Source of the DNA: Corinectria fuckeliana
Taxonomy: Eukaryota; Ascomycota; Sordariomycetes; Hypocreales; Nectriaceae
Direction: 5' to 3'
DNA length: 64,000 nucleotides
Assembly: GCA_019137255.1 (NCBI GenBank)
Contig: WPDH01000315.1
Span: 1-64,000 of the forward strand
Below the pieces are notes generated by a model. That model was not told where the DNA came from. It was given only the letters and a program-made list of their open reading frames with translations, and made no database searches. A program made the translations under genes and the position numbers. This document shows positions 12,427-22,490 of the stretch, piece after piece (the first letter of the stretch is position 1; each line of letters begins with the position of its first letter).

Positions 12427-13699
12427 ATGGCGCCGCCCGCGCTTCCGCTTCATCGCCATCAATCATCCCTCGAGGGCATTATTGACCTCTCCTTACAGCC
12501 GCCCCTATCAGCGGATGATCGTGCTGCTGCTGTTCGTCGGTTTTACCAGGTCATCAACCATTTTGATAGTAATGACATCAGACAAAACCACGACAAATAT
12601 GACCGACTCAAGCTTGTTCGCTATACCTACGAATACTCCATCAGTGACGAGTCTAAAATCCATCTGCTGATTGCATTATTTGAGTTCCTCAATCTATCGC
12701 CGTCAGCTCATGAGGACATCGACTTTGAGGATTCAACATATCGAGCAGAGCTGCGGGCAGGTCTATACGAATTCGCTGACTACCTGGTCGACAACTTCTT
12801 CCTCCCTCGTAAGATCTTACAGCAATGCCGTGGTGCCAAGTCACTTACACTCTCGCAGTCAAAGCATCAACCAAAAAGACACCGCAGCCCACGCCAGCAT
12901 CTCACTCAGCTGTTATGAGAACCCAGCGTCAGGGTCATATCTTTTCTGGGACACCAGAGCGTATAGCCAGCCTGAGAGGTGCCTGCCTAATACGAGACCG
13001 CTATCGTTGTGTGATATCACGCAAGTTCGATCAGGCTGAGGCTTTACAGCGCTACCGCCGACATGATGGAACCGAGCCTCGTGACCAAGACGGCGCTCCT
13101 CTGAAGGGCCAAAGCTTTGCCTATCTCGAGGTGGCACACATTCTACCGCATTCACCCACCCAACTTAGTTCTTCTGGAGAGCTGGTAAGAGTCGTTGGGC
13201 CCGGAATATTTCGCCTGCTAATTAACTCTTACAGAATTCTTCAAAAGTAGCAGCACTGGCGATTCTTAATATGTTTGACAGCGGAGCTGCTTACTTGATT
13301 GAGGGAGTTGATATTGATCGCTCTGGCAATGCTTTGACGCTTACTCAAAATCTGCATATATCGTTTGGTGACTTTCAAGTCTATTTCGAGCCTGTTGACA
13401 ACGAACCACATACGTATCGCATAGATACTTTTCTTCCTCCTGGATTAGAAGAAGATATCCCTGTTACTCGAACGCTTTATCTTACTGAGGACAGAAGCAT
13501 TGACCCGCCGTCGCCGAGACTTCTTGCCATTCATCGTGCCATCGCGCATATTTTATACCTTTCTGCGGCCGGTGAATACATCGATAAGATAATAAGGGAT
13601 TCTGATGAATATGGCATTCAATCAGATGGTTCTACCGAGCTTCATCGTCTTCTCAAGCTTCGTCTAGAAAATTGGGCGGTTAGTCAAGTCCACAGCTGA
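12427..13699 (+). CDS. HNH endonuclease-domain protein, 390 aa, three exons
   Basis: The model has exons 12427-12808, 12859-13184 and 13235-13699. Both introns are 50 nt with GTAAGA donors and CAG acceptors, and the spliced frame is open throughout. Residues 1-130 are a helical N-terminal domain. The HNH_2-type module starts near RDRYRCVISRKFD, continues through the first histidines in LEVAHILPHS, an Asn in ILNMFDSG, and the last His in LTLTQNLHISFGDF. These correspond to the H-N-H positions that hold the metal in this family. A C-terminal domain of about 120 residues follows. Such proteins are frequent and variable in filamentous fungi, and their targets are largely unknown. It is intact, unlike its ankyrin and F-box neighbours. 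Confidence 0.85.
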
Positions 13700-14907
13700 G
13701 TGTACTAAGTGAAAGGCGTTTAGTTGTGTTTTGGTTTGAATATATTTGTACATGGATACCTAGGGAACGGGTCAGGAGTTGGAATTGAAGTTATTATATG
13801 GTTTAGCTGGTATGAGAATTACTAAGAACTCAAGGTTTTGAAGGAATGGCCACTAGAACTGATCTAAATACAATAAACCTACAACCTTCGCTCACGGTCT
13901 AGGTTTTGCCTTCTCAGTAAAGATGCCTCATACAAGACTGTCTAGTTTCAAGTTCACTCCCACTTTATAGTCCGCAAACTATCATTCCGACTTCACATGG
14001 AAGAGTTGACGGCGAAAGCAAAACGGTTCTCGCCTTTCTATCCTCGCCATTTTTCTCCTTTCTTGAGCACTTGTATATACCCAAAGCCTTTAGCCCCCTC
14101 TCGATGCTCAAAACTGATGACCTGGTCTGTTGGGCGCGGCTCAGAGTCGGATTAACTTAACCCTCCTCCTAGGTGAACTGGTGCCCGACCGACATGAAGC
14201 ATAGACGAGGACACCTGCACTTATCTAGAGAGTGAGGATGACCTCAGTCATAGATGTACCAACAATGGCGGCAACGAAAAGAGCAGCGACGAGGACGAAT
14301 ACATCAAGGTGAGTCCCCTGTCCTAACATCTATCATCTAGGGCAGCTAGGTTTATCAGTACCGTGGTTGACTTTCTAGGATTCTAGTTAGCTTCATTAGT
14401 TGCTTGGATTGACGAAACCTTAAAAGTGAGGCATCTCAATCTACGTTAATCTGATTTTAGGGTGCTACGACGTCCATCAAATAGAGTACCAAGGCGCCGA
14501 GAATGCAGTATTGTTCATTTGTCAACTACTACGGCTGAGTCCTGTTATACTACGCCATATCACTAGTTGAGATGGCTCCCAGAAAAATCACCGAAGGCTA
14601 GGCGGCACGATTGTTAAGTTTTAGCATCAAATAGCTGCATGCTAGAAAGGATTCAGTTAAGTGTCCCAACAAAGTTACCTGGTGTGTTTCCGGACGTTTA
14701 GAAGTGAGATAGGGCAGCTTATAAGGGCGACCAGCCCCCACGTTGAGGTTCCTTTGATTTTCTGTCGCCTATTCATTTTTCATCTTCCTTCAGCACCAAG
14801 CCAAGGACACACACCGACACTTTTCCACCGATACACTGTCTTTCCACCTAAACCACAACTTCTTTTCTTGATTCAGGACTTCCTCCTACATCAACAGAAC
14901 AGCTACG
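13700..14907. other. intergenic
   Basis: About 1.2 kb separating the HNH and F-box genes, both on the plus strand. A pyrimidine-rich, CA-rich leader precedes the F-box ATG at 14908. No other feature is recognised. Confidence 0.4.
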
Positions 14908-16080
14908 ATGTCGCTTCTCCTTCCAAAAACCACCCAGGATGCTTCCAAAACCAGTTTGGAGAGCACCCGCGCTCAAGAATGTACTCTCAGGCTCCCACTA
15001 GAACTGATTGATAACATTGTCCGGTTCTTGCCCGACTCTTCGACGATTTGCTTTGCCTTGACTTGTCGAACTCTCTATAATGGGTACTTCAACAAAGCAT
15101 TAACTAAAGAATGCCGGTGGACTAAAAAATGTCTGCTGATCTTGCTAGAGAAGGACATTCCTGGCTATTACTTTTGTTGCGAATGCACGAAGCTTCACCC
15201 ATGGGATATACCCCCAGAATGGCCTCACACAAGCTGGAGAGGGGATTGCTTGCGACTTCATGATTGTGAACCCTCTGCGGGCGAGTTCCCAGTGACTGAA
15301 GATTGCTATCTAACATTCCACTGTCTGAGGGCCATTATAAATCGACATCTTTATGGTCCTTTACATGGGCTTCCACTCGAAGCCATTACACTGAACACTA
15401 AGAAAAGTTTCTCGGAAATTAATGCGTTGGTTGAAATGTCCGTCCGCCCGCGAATCGTCGAAAACGAACTATTCCTTTCTACCACCTGCAAGATACTGCA
15501 CCGCCAAGAAAACGCCGACAATCTGAGAACACTTATCAATGAGACTGAGTGGCGTCTGTGCAGACACTTAGTGATTAGGGAGCCAGCTGTCGTAGACACT
15601 TGGGGGGGTGGTCCCAAATTTTTACCCCATCGTGTCCCGGAACTCAAGCCTCAACGTTGCCCCCCAGAGAACGGTGCCACCCAGCTTAGGGGCGTCAGAT
15701 CCTGTTCAGAATGTATGACAGACTATCAAGTCAACATCAACCGGCAATACAACGGAAAAAAGGAGGAAGGGTAGTCTATTGAGATCGTCACATGGCACCA
15801 GCTCGGAAATGGTCGCGATCCTCTTCTTAGTAAGCCGTGGTTCAAAATAGCGTATGAGTGTTATGATGGCGATACACGAGATATACTGCCGGTCCCAGAA
15901 TCTCCACCAGGAATTGTACGGCATAGATGGAGTAAAGGTGACGAAGTATTGCTCGATATAGATGGAGAGTTTGTGGAAGGTTTGGGTGAGCTTCCGGAGT
16001 ACCTAACGGTAGATAGACGTGGAAATGTAGTGTGGGAGCATTCCTATTACAGCTCGGAGGAGGACACTGATTCGAGTTGA
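14908..16080 (+). pseudogene. F-box protein with a single in-frame TAG
   Basis: Translation from ATG 14908 gives 288 residues with an F-box-like N-terminus (LRLPLELIDNIVRFLPDSST, residues 30-49) and a Cys/Trp-rich middle (CRWTKKCLLILLEKDIPGYY). It ends at TAG 15772-15774. The same frame then stays open for another 101 codons, with plausible protein sequence (IVTWHQLGNGRDPLL onward), to TGA 16078-16080. The intended product is therefore about 390 aa. There is no GT/AG pair placed to remove the stop. CAG or TGG to TAG are CpA-to-TpA changes as produced by RIP. Alternatively the stop is real and the last 100 codons are a decaying tail, or it is edited in mRNA. F-box proteins recruit substrates to SCF ubiquitin ligases. 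Confidence 0.7.
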
Positions 16081-17179
16081 AAGAGCAATACATTTGCGGC
16101 TGAAAACAGTTCTTCCAATCTTCTTTCTGACACATTCATTGCAGTAGTTTAAGTAGAATATTTTATATCCCAAGACTGATGTGGTCCCTCAACGACAAGC
16201 TGGCCCTTTTCCATCGGAGTGACTCGACTCGCGGCCTCGAGGCTGGGACACTGAGCACTAGATCAATATGGCACTACGTCTTGCAGAGACTGCAGCCTAG
16301 CACTTGTGTGTTGGGAAAAAGGCCATTAATCGGAGTTTATAAACGGGTTCACGATGGACGAAGGTGACGAACACGCAGCGATGCGGCAGCAGCAAGAGAC
16401 GGCCAACACAGAGTCCAGCACAACCCTTCTCCGAGCAGACACCATCCGCACGCACCAAAAGGACAACCACAGAGACACGTGAATGATCTGCTCATCTGCA
16501 AGGAGGGCTCGTGCTCGCGGGCGTCGGCCATACAGTGGCCATATCCCATACGCTTAACTACTGCTGTCGCTCTCATACCCTCTTAGGTTCAGAAACACTA
16601 GTTATTAGCGTTTGCGACCTCCTCGATCGTGAGCCCCGCGAGACTACTTTAAATGGTAGTGGAGCGAAAGGTTGAACCTTCTCGTAATAAAGGTCGCCGT
16701 GTTACGCTGATTACGCTAAGAGCATAAGAATCCTCTCCGGCCCGCGGAAGGTAAGTTCTACGGGGGTTCTATGGAATACGGGTTGAGTGTGGCGTTAGTT
16801 GTTCACGCCACCGGCTGGTAGCGGCTACGGCGGATAACGTTGAAGGGAGTGGTCGAGGGAGTCACAGTAGACCTAGAAGTGGACTTCAATAGTGAGGGGG
16901 GGGTGAAGTTGGTACAGCTGACGTAGAAGAACGGAATGAAATGTAGCAAGAGCACAAGGATGGGACAAGCAAGTCAAACGGAGATGGTGCTATCCTAGAT
17001 GCTCGGTTGCTCGTGGCTCAGAAAGCCAGAAGTGGACTTCTCGTCACAAGAACGAAACTCTATCCGCCCTGTTGATGGCTTTAAAATAAAGAAGACCAAG
17101 CCAAGCAAGCGCCTGGGCGGGGTCCATCCATCAAGTTTCATTTGAGCTTAGATCTATTCCTGCCACTATTCAGTCATAG
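16081..17179. other. intergenic, no gene recognised
   Basis: About 1.1 kb of normal composition. Short open frames occur on both strands, but none resembles a family or has splice signals I trust. Confidence 0.4.
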
Positions 17180-18205
17180 CTATACTTCGTCAAAAAGATC
17201 TATCCCCATATCTGAATCGTCATCCACACCCGATTCAATAAGTCCAGCGCGACGAACCTCCTCCTTTGGAAAGCACGTCAGACATAACGGGTCTTTGGCA
17301 CTTCGAAGTTGCACCAGTGACGGTGTCGTCGCATCTGATGCATCTTTACAGGCTAAGACTCGCATCCGATCTGAGTTATTATCATCGAGTGTTCCGTTTG
17401 CTGCCTGGAACAGGGAGTTGAAGAATTCAAACACTGAACGCTCCCCGCCATCAGATCCATCATGTCCAGGATCGATAATCCAAGAAGTTCCCAAGTCTTC
17501 TCTTTTGACCTCGGTCAGTATGGAGCTTCCAGAATAAAAGATCTCTCGTCCCTCATAGTCTTTCAACGACGATCGTCCACTGGCCTCTGATGAGTTTACT
17601 GCCAGCCCTAAAGCAGTTGTTGAAGATCTTTCAGCAGCCGTTGAAATTGGACGAAGTCTATGATCGACAAACCAGAGCGTTCTCCCTGCAAGCTCATAAA
17701 GCAAGTCAACCATGTCCACTAAAGACATTGACGACATCCATAAATCTTTTCGACAGTAGTGTATGGATCGCCCTGCAAGGGTATCCAGCATCCTTGGGTC
17801 ATAATTAACTGCCACGTTCTGTCCAAGGAAGCTCAGCTTTAGCATAGCGTCTTGCTCATTGCGATAGTCGAGGAGAGGCACATAGTCTCCAGCATAGTGA
17901 TGAAACCAGTCTACTGAGTCCAAGCATCGGTCATCGAGATGAAAGAGATCCTGGTTAGGAGACAAGGTGATGTAGTTCCTCTCTCCTCCGCGATCGACAT
18001 ATAACGCCGAGTAGGTAACGTTATCCTGGCCGAAATATTTCCCTGGTGCTGCAGAACGTTCCGTATTTTCAGTGCTTTCAAGCTCTAGCCACCACTTGTT
18101 CCCGTTGGAAGCCAGGAAAAGGGACAGCGCTGTGAATATGGTAGTTGGCTCGCTAGATGACTCCCAATTAATTGAGAAGGCTGCTTCTGATGCGGAAATT
18201 GTGAC
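17180..18205 (-). CDS. hypothetical protein, 5' end missing
   Basis: The minus strand is open for 342 codons from a possible splice acceptor (CCCGCAG just above 18205) down to the stop at 17180. It contains no ATG near its beginning. The product is acidic and rich in Asp/Ser. It contains a region with paired aromatic residues (NKWWLEL, DSVDWFHHYAGDYVPLL) and a low-complexity acidic tail (GVDDDSDMGIDLF). I do not recognise the family. Upstream it runs directly into a plus-strand NmrA-like fragment (18235-18769), so its first exon was probably lost or displaced there. It may be a truncated gene. Confidence 0.4.
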   Translation of the reverse strand, partial: VTISASEAAFSINWESSSEPTTIFTALSLFLASNGNKWWLELESTENTERSAAPGKYFGQDNVTYSALYVDRGGERNYITLSPNQDLFHLDDRCLDSVDWFHHYAGDYVPLLDYRNEQDAMLKLSFLGQNVAVNYDPRMLDTLAGRSIHYCRKDLWMSSMSLVDMVDLLYELAGRTLWFVDHRLRPISTAAERSSTTALGLAVNSSEASGRSSLKDYEGREIFYSGSSILTEVKREDLGTSWIIDPGHDGSDGGERSVFEFFNSLFQAANGTLDDNNSDRMRVLACKDASDATTPSLVQLRSAKDPLCLTCFPKEEVRRAGLIESGVDDDSDMGIDLFDEV

Positions 18206-18234
18206 CTGCGGGTGTTTTAGCTTGCTGGTATGAT

Positions 18235-18769
18235 ATGGACAACAAGCGATATGGCGAGGGCCCGCTTCCTGGTCAAGCTTACAATGACTTGGAAAGCGTC
18301 GAACGAGTTACGTCTCTGCCCGAAACTGCTTTCCACCGTGATGTTGATAAAGCTGTTTTGGAAGAGGCTTCTCGGGATATTCGAGTCATCAAAGTTGCCA
18401 TTGCGTGCCCTCCCACAGTTTACGCCATCGGGCGAGAATCTGGTAACCAGCGAAGCCGTCAGATTCCTGTGGCTAGTTGCTACCATACTGGAAAACGGCT
18501 TTGGACCCATTATTGGCGTCGGGAAAACAAATGGGAAAATATCCACGTCCACGACCTTTCCTGCCTTATTATTCTGCTTGCGCAACGAGAAGCGTCATCG
18601 ACTTCAGATGCAGAAGAGGCAGAAGTTTGGGAGGCAGGCTAAGCGGGCACGCAAAGATTTAGGATGGGAGCCGACCCGTCCAAGTCTGGAAGCGACCGTT
18701 CCTGAAACGGTCCAGAAAGAGGCTAAGAGGTGGGGTCTGTCGTCAAAGAAATCAGCGAGTGGATTTTAA
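18235..18769 (+). pseudogene. fragment of an NmrA-like/NAD-dependent epimerase
   Basis: Two pieces of an extended short-chain dehydrogenase are readable. The first (18235-18642) contains AFHRDVDKAVLEEAS, a PPTVYAIGRESGNQRS stretch where epimerases have the substrate-loop PPTIYGxGxGxxNxxS, and NKWENIHVHDLSCL. The second, in another frame, gives the C-terminus AKRARKDLGWEPTRPSLEA (18640-18710) and stops at 18769. The Rossmann-fold N-terminus is absent, and about 60 residues between the two pieces are missing. Homologues include sterol C4-decarboxylase/3-beta-HSD-like and NmrA-like proteins. It lies head to head with the truncated minus-strand frame at 17180-18205, which suggests a rearrangement breakpoint. 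Confidence 0.7.
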
Positions 18770-18779
18770 ATTGACCTGT

Positions 18780-19196
18780 CTATTTCGTTCCAGTATGCCC
18801 TCGCATGTGTTGTATGTACCCATGGGTTCCTTTGATCATGACTACGTAGAAGATCGCAGAGAACCCAAACGAAAGCCACTCCAGGATATGTAGGAAATGT
18901 CCAGCCTTGACAACAAGTGATGTTGTACTAAACTTGTGAGTAGCAAATTCAAGTCTATTCCCAGTCTGTGTAACTGACACTACATTGACGAGAGAAATAG
19001 CAACGGAGACCACAGGGAGGTTCTCTGGCCATCTCTGCGTGATAAAACGCCAGTCCTGCCTAGGCACAATCAGCACGCCGGCCGGCGTGGCAGGGATGGG
19101 GTTAGGCCTACCAAAATGATCAACTCGAAGTTCTGCGTCACCAGAGCCGTTGAGGGCGACAAGAAAGACATTGGGAAATTCAGGGCTGTTGGACAC
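18780..19196 (-). CDS. hypothetical, possibly partial
   Basis: About 138 codons are open on the minus strand, preceded by a plausible acceptor (CCTAACAG near 19201), so this may be a last exon. The product has an Ile/Val-rich centre and a hydrophobic helix near the C-terminus (FLHILEWLSFGFSAIFYVVM), which could be a membrane segment. I do not recognise it and cannot find the upstream exon or start. Treat as weak. Confidence 0.3.
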   Translation of the reverse strand: MSNSPEFPNVFLVALNGSGDAELRVDHFGRPNPIPATPAGVLIVPRQDWRFITQRWPENLPVVSVAISLVNVVSVTQTGNRLEFATHKFSTTSLVVKAGHFLHILEWLSFGFSAIFYVVMIKGTHGYIQHMRGHTGTK

Positions 19197-19846
19197 ACCG
19201 CCTGTTAGGGATAATGCTGTGGCTACTTATCAGCTCTGAGAGAGGTTGTACAGGCCGGACCGTTGAACCAGTGAGATGTTTACTGTAGAATACTAAGCCT
19301 GCGACAGGTAGAATGGAACTCACTAGCGATTTCACAACTCTAACCCCTCCTATAGATGTATTAGCAGACTCCCTACAACCCATAGGGCCCATTAACTCAC
19401 GTATCCTAACAAGCGACTAATTGCAGGTCAATGACAGCCACCGCAGTCCAAGCACAACGTTCTAAGGAGTAATTAGTTGATAGAGTAGGAAGGCTAGCTT
19501 GGGTATGTACTGTTCTCAAGGATGGTAGATGGGACGGATGTAAATCGTGTCTCTACACTTTACCAAGTAGAAGGGTAGTTGTTATACGTTGTGTCTACTT
19601 GTCTAAGTAAGGACCTAATGGCAATCCCCATAAAGACAAGGGGACCTCTTAGTTATCTGAAAGATGCTGCCGTGACCCGCTGTTGGCTTTGCCGTGATGA
19701 AGGCGTTCATGTAGCCTCTTAGGCCAGGCCTGTTTCAAGATAGCATTAACTGTGTTGTTTAATAGGCGGATGTTTGTGAAGAGGGGGCGGCGCCTGGTCC
19801 TGCATGCTCCTTCCGACTCATGTTGGTACACTAGGAGGGGGCCAAG
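19197..19846. other. intergenic
   Basis: No gene recognised. It ends at the first unit of the tandem array. Confidence 0.4.
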
Positions 19847-20780
19847 TTGGGTTATTGGTTGCTTAGACATAACGCTACCATATCAGGCTTTACTCCATCT
19901 TATGACCTTGCATTGATGCTGCCAATCAACACTACGGCCGTTCGGTTGCCGACATCGTGGCCGGTCCTTATCCCACTGGCGCGTAGAAGTCGGTCGGCTA
20001 TTTCCAAAACCATCCCACTTGCGCTGGTTGAAGCAGATTACGCGACAGGGTTGGTTGATATAGTAGCAGGTGACTGACTTTAGCTGCAGTGGACTCCGTT
20101 GGGTTGTTGGCTGCTGCAGCATGATGCCGCCATATCAGCCTTAGCTCCAACCACCCAACCCATACTTAGCCTTGCCAATCAGCAGCATGGCGGTTTGATA
20201 GCCCACATGTGGAACCCTTTTCCATGGGCGCCTACAGCTCGGTCGTTCCTAAAACCATCCCGCCGGCGCCGGGCCGAGCGAATTACGCGATACAGTCAAT
20301 TCCAGTATGTTGGTTCAACCATGTAGTTCCAGTTTTAGCACAGGGGCAGGGGACTCAATTGGGTTGTTGGTTGTTGCAACACGACGCTACTATACTAGCC
20401 TCAGCTCCATCCTTGCCCTCCACTTAACCTTGCCAAGCAGCATAATGGCCATTCAATTGCCAACGGGGGTGGAACCCTTTTTCATGGGCGCCTATGCCTT
20501 GGTTATTTCCGAAACCATCCCACTGGCGCTAGGCTGAGTAGATGACGCCATACAGTTGGTCTAAGTATATTCATTCAAGCATGTTGGTCGAGCCATGTTA
20601 CAGTTTCAGCGCAAAAGACAGGTGACTCACTGGGTTGTTGGTTACTCCAACCTAACGCTAGGACCCGACTTGATCCTTCAGCCTAGCCCTTAATCCACCA
20701 GCCAGCATGTTGGCCGTTTAATTGCCAGGATCTTGATTTGTTTCCACAGGTGCCCATAATTTCCCAGAAATAATAACAGT
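19847..20780. repeat. tandem array of four diverged ~250-270 bp units
   Basis: Units begin with TTGGGTTRTTGG at 19847, 20099, 20359 and 20630 (spacings 252, 260 and 271). Shared blocks recur in the same order in each unit. These are CTACCATATCAG-like sequence, CCTTGCCAATCAGCA, TGGAACCCTTTTTCCATGGGCGCC, AAACCATCCCACTGGCGC and a TGGTTCAACCATG-like block, then TCAGTGACT. The fourth unit is truncated near 20780. Units differ at many positions, so the array is old. Short open frames within it have no family match and are considered non-coding. Confidence 0.85.
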
Positions 20781-22482
20781 ACTGATTAAGCTAGTAAGAA
20801 GGGGAGAGAGATGGTGATGGATGCGCTGAAAAGCCGCAACTGGAAGCTGAGGGTATTGGGTCAGAGAGTCCCGTCAACTGGAACCTTATAGCAGCTTGGA
20901 AAGGTCAGTCTCTATTATTATTAAAGACCCCTGCTGTATTACGGTGTGGCATTCATGTTGCGAATAGCTGTACCTAATGCTATATAATTCAACTGTCTAG
21001 CAATAGCAATGTATACACTACACTAAAAGAAAAGAGATCTCAGGAGGGATCTTAGAGGTTATATATGTTCTACTCTGATACTCCTACTTATACTAGCTGT
21101 TGCTATAAGGATGGGCAGAAAAATAAAGCACTGTATTATAAAGAGGAGAAAAATGTCTGTATAGGTACACTAAGGTAAAGTAAATAACTATAATTGGTTA
21201 AGCTATTACCGACTTCCATCAATGGGATAATTCCCGGCAGATAGGTTTGGATCCAGCAAGAAACGGCCGTCTCGTTGTTTCGCCATCACGCTTTCACCTA
21301 CGACATATACAGTGTCATATACTGCAGAGCCTACTCCATGTCTCCCAAGGTAGATATGACACCTTCTCCGACTTAAACCACCACTCGTTTCAACACTGAT
21401 ATGGTCTTGGTCGGCTTAAACAGTCTGTGTTGCACTGTCGATGGTAAATGTATGTGGGCCACCCCTAGTTCAGGGTGTTAGACAAGGATTAAGATAGGTT
21501 ACTTGAGGAGTTTACCTACTTGATAAGAGCTTGGGTGTTGCCAAGTCGGAAAGCGAGGAGATAAGAGAAATGCTCGCTTACGGCCTTTAATGTATCTGTT
21601 GGTACCCCTATGTTAGCAGCATTAGTGGCGAGTTTCCTGATAGCTGCATTCTGCCATCAGATTCGAATACTACCGATCTCGGCGTTATAGACATCGTGTG
21701 GGAGACAATAAGACATGCTGAGCGTAGGAGATACCAAAAGTACTATCCAAAACTCTGTTATTGTAATAAGGAGGTTTGAAGAGGAGGGGTGATGGTAGAG
21801 ATATAAGTGTTGAAAGAAAAGTAAATATAAAGATAGATAGACAGGTTTTAGTATCTTAAGTAAGGATTAAGAGGGAGATCTCGTTAGAAGTAGATAAAGT
21901 AGAGCGGTACTATGAGGAGAGTAGGCATTGTTATATAATCTAGCAAGCACCAGGATAGCCGCCAGCCCTCGTCCTATTGTGTTCTAATCGCTTTCTCAGA
22001 ATCAGCCTAAACCAAAGTTAACTAAGTTAGCTATTGCAGCCAACAACATCTGTGTCGAAAATAGAACAAGAAAGGCAGGAGAAGAAACAAGAAGAGATGA
22101 AAAACCCTACCGCGCAGGGCTAACATCGCCCCGCAGGGCCCATAAGGCCGCACCAGGTCGGCGTCACGCCAGCGATCCAACCGGGGGCTCGAGGGGCGGG
22201 GTTAAAATTAAGGTCGATCTAGGCCGGCTGGGCGTAGGGGAGGTTTGATTACCTGGCGTGTAGAACGGTAACGCTTGCTTCTTCAAACCGTACAGGGACA
22301 CCCAAACTGCTGATAGCGGCTGCTAAGACAATCGACTGGCGCTGTAGTAGGCTGGGACCGGCATGCTGTGCCCGGTCTCTAGGGAGCTGAGCGGGTACTA
22401 AAACAAGGCGCTTAGTTCTGCACTGTAACTATTATAACCTATAATGTTCTTATTAGGCGGTTAGTATTATAGCTCAGCTAAC
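20781..22482. other. intergenic, no gene recognised
   Basis: About 1.7 kb of mixed composition. A GC-rich patch lies at 22110-22210. No open frame, tRNA or repeat end could be supported. Confidence 0.4.
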
Positions 22483-22490
22483 ACTATAGC
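22483..22490. repeat. left 8-bp target-site duplication
   Basis: ACTATAGC directly abuts the left terminus of the hAT-type element. It differs from the right copy, ACTACAGC, by one C/T transition. Confidence 0.75.

Noticed and set aside
16179..16576. Short frames on both strands between the F-box gene and the 17-kb hypothetical
   Set aside because: No protein-like features; overlapping frames on both strands suggest chance.
19847..20537. Short plus-strand frames within the tandem array read as a repeat protein
   Set aside because: Frames do not stay in register between units and contain stops; the array is better treated as non-coding DNA repeats.
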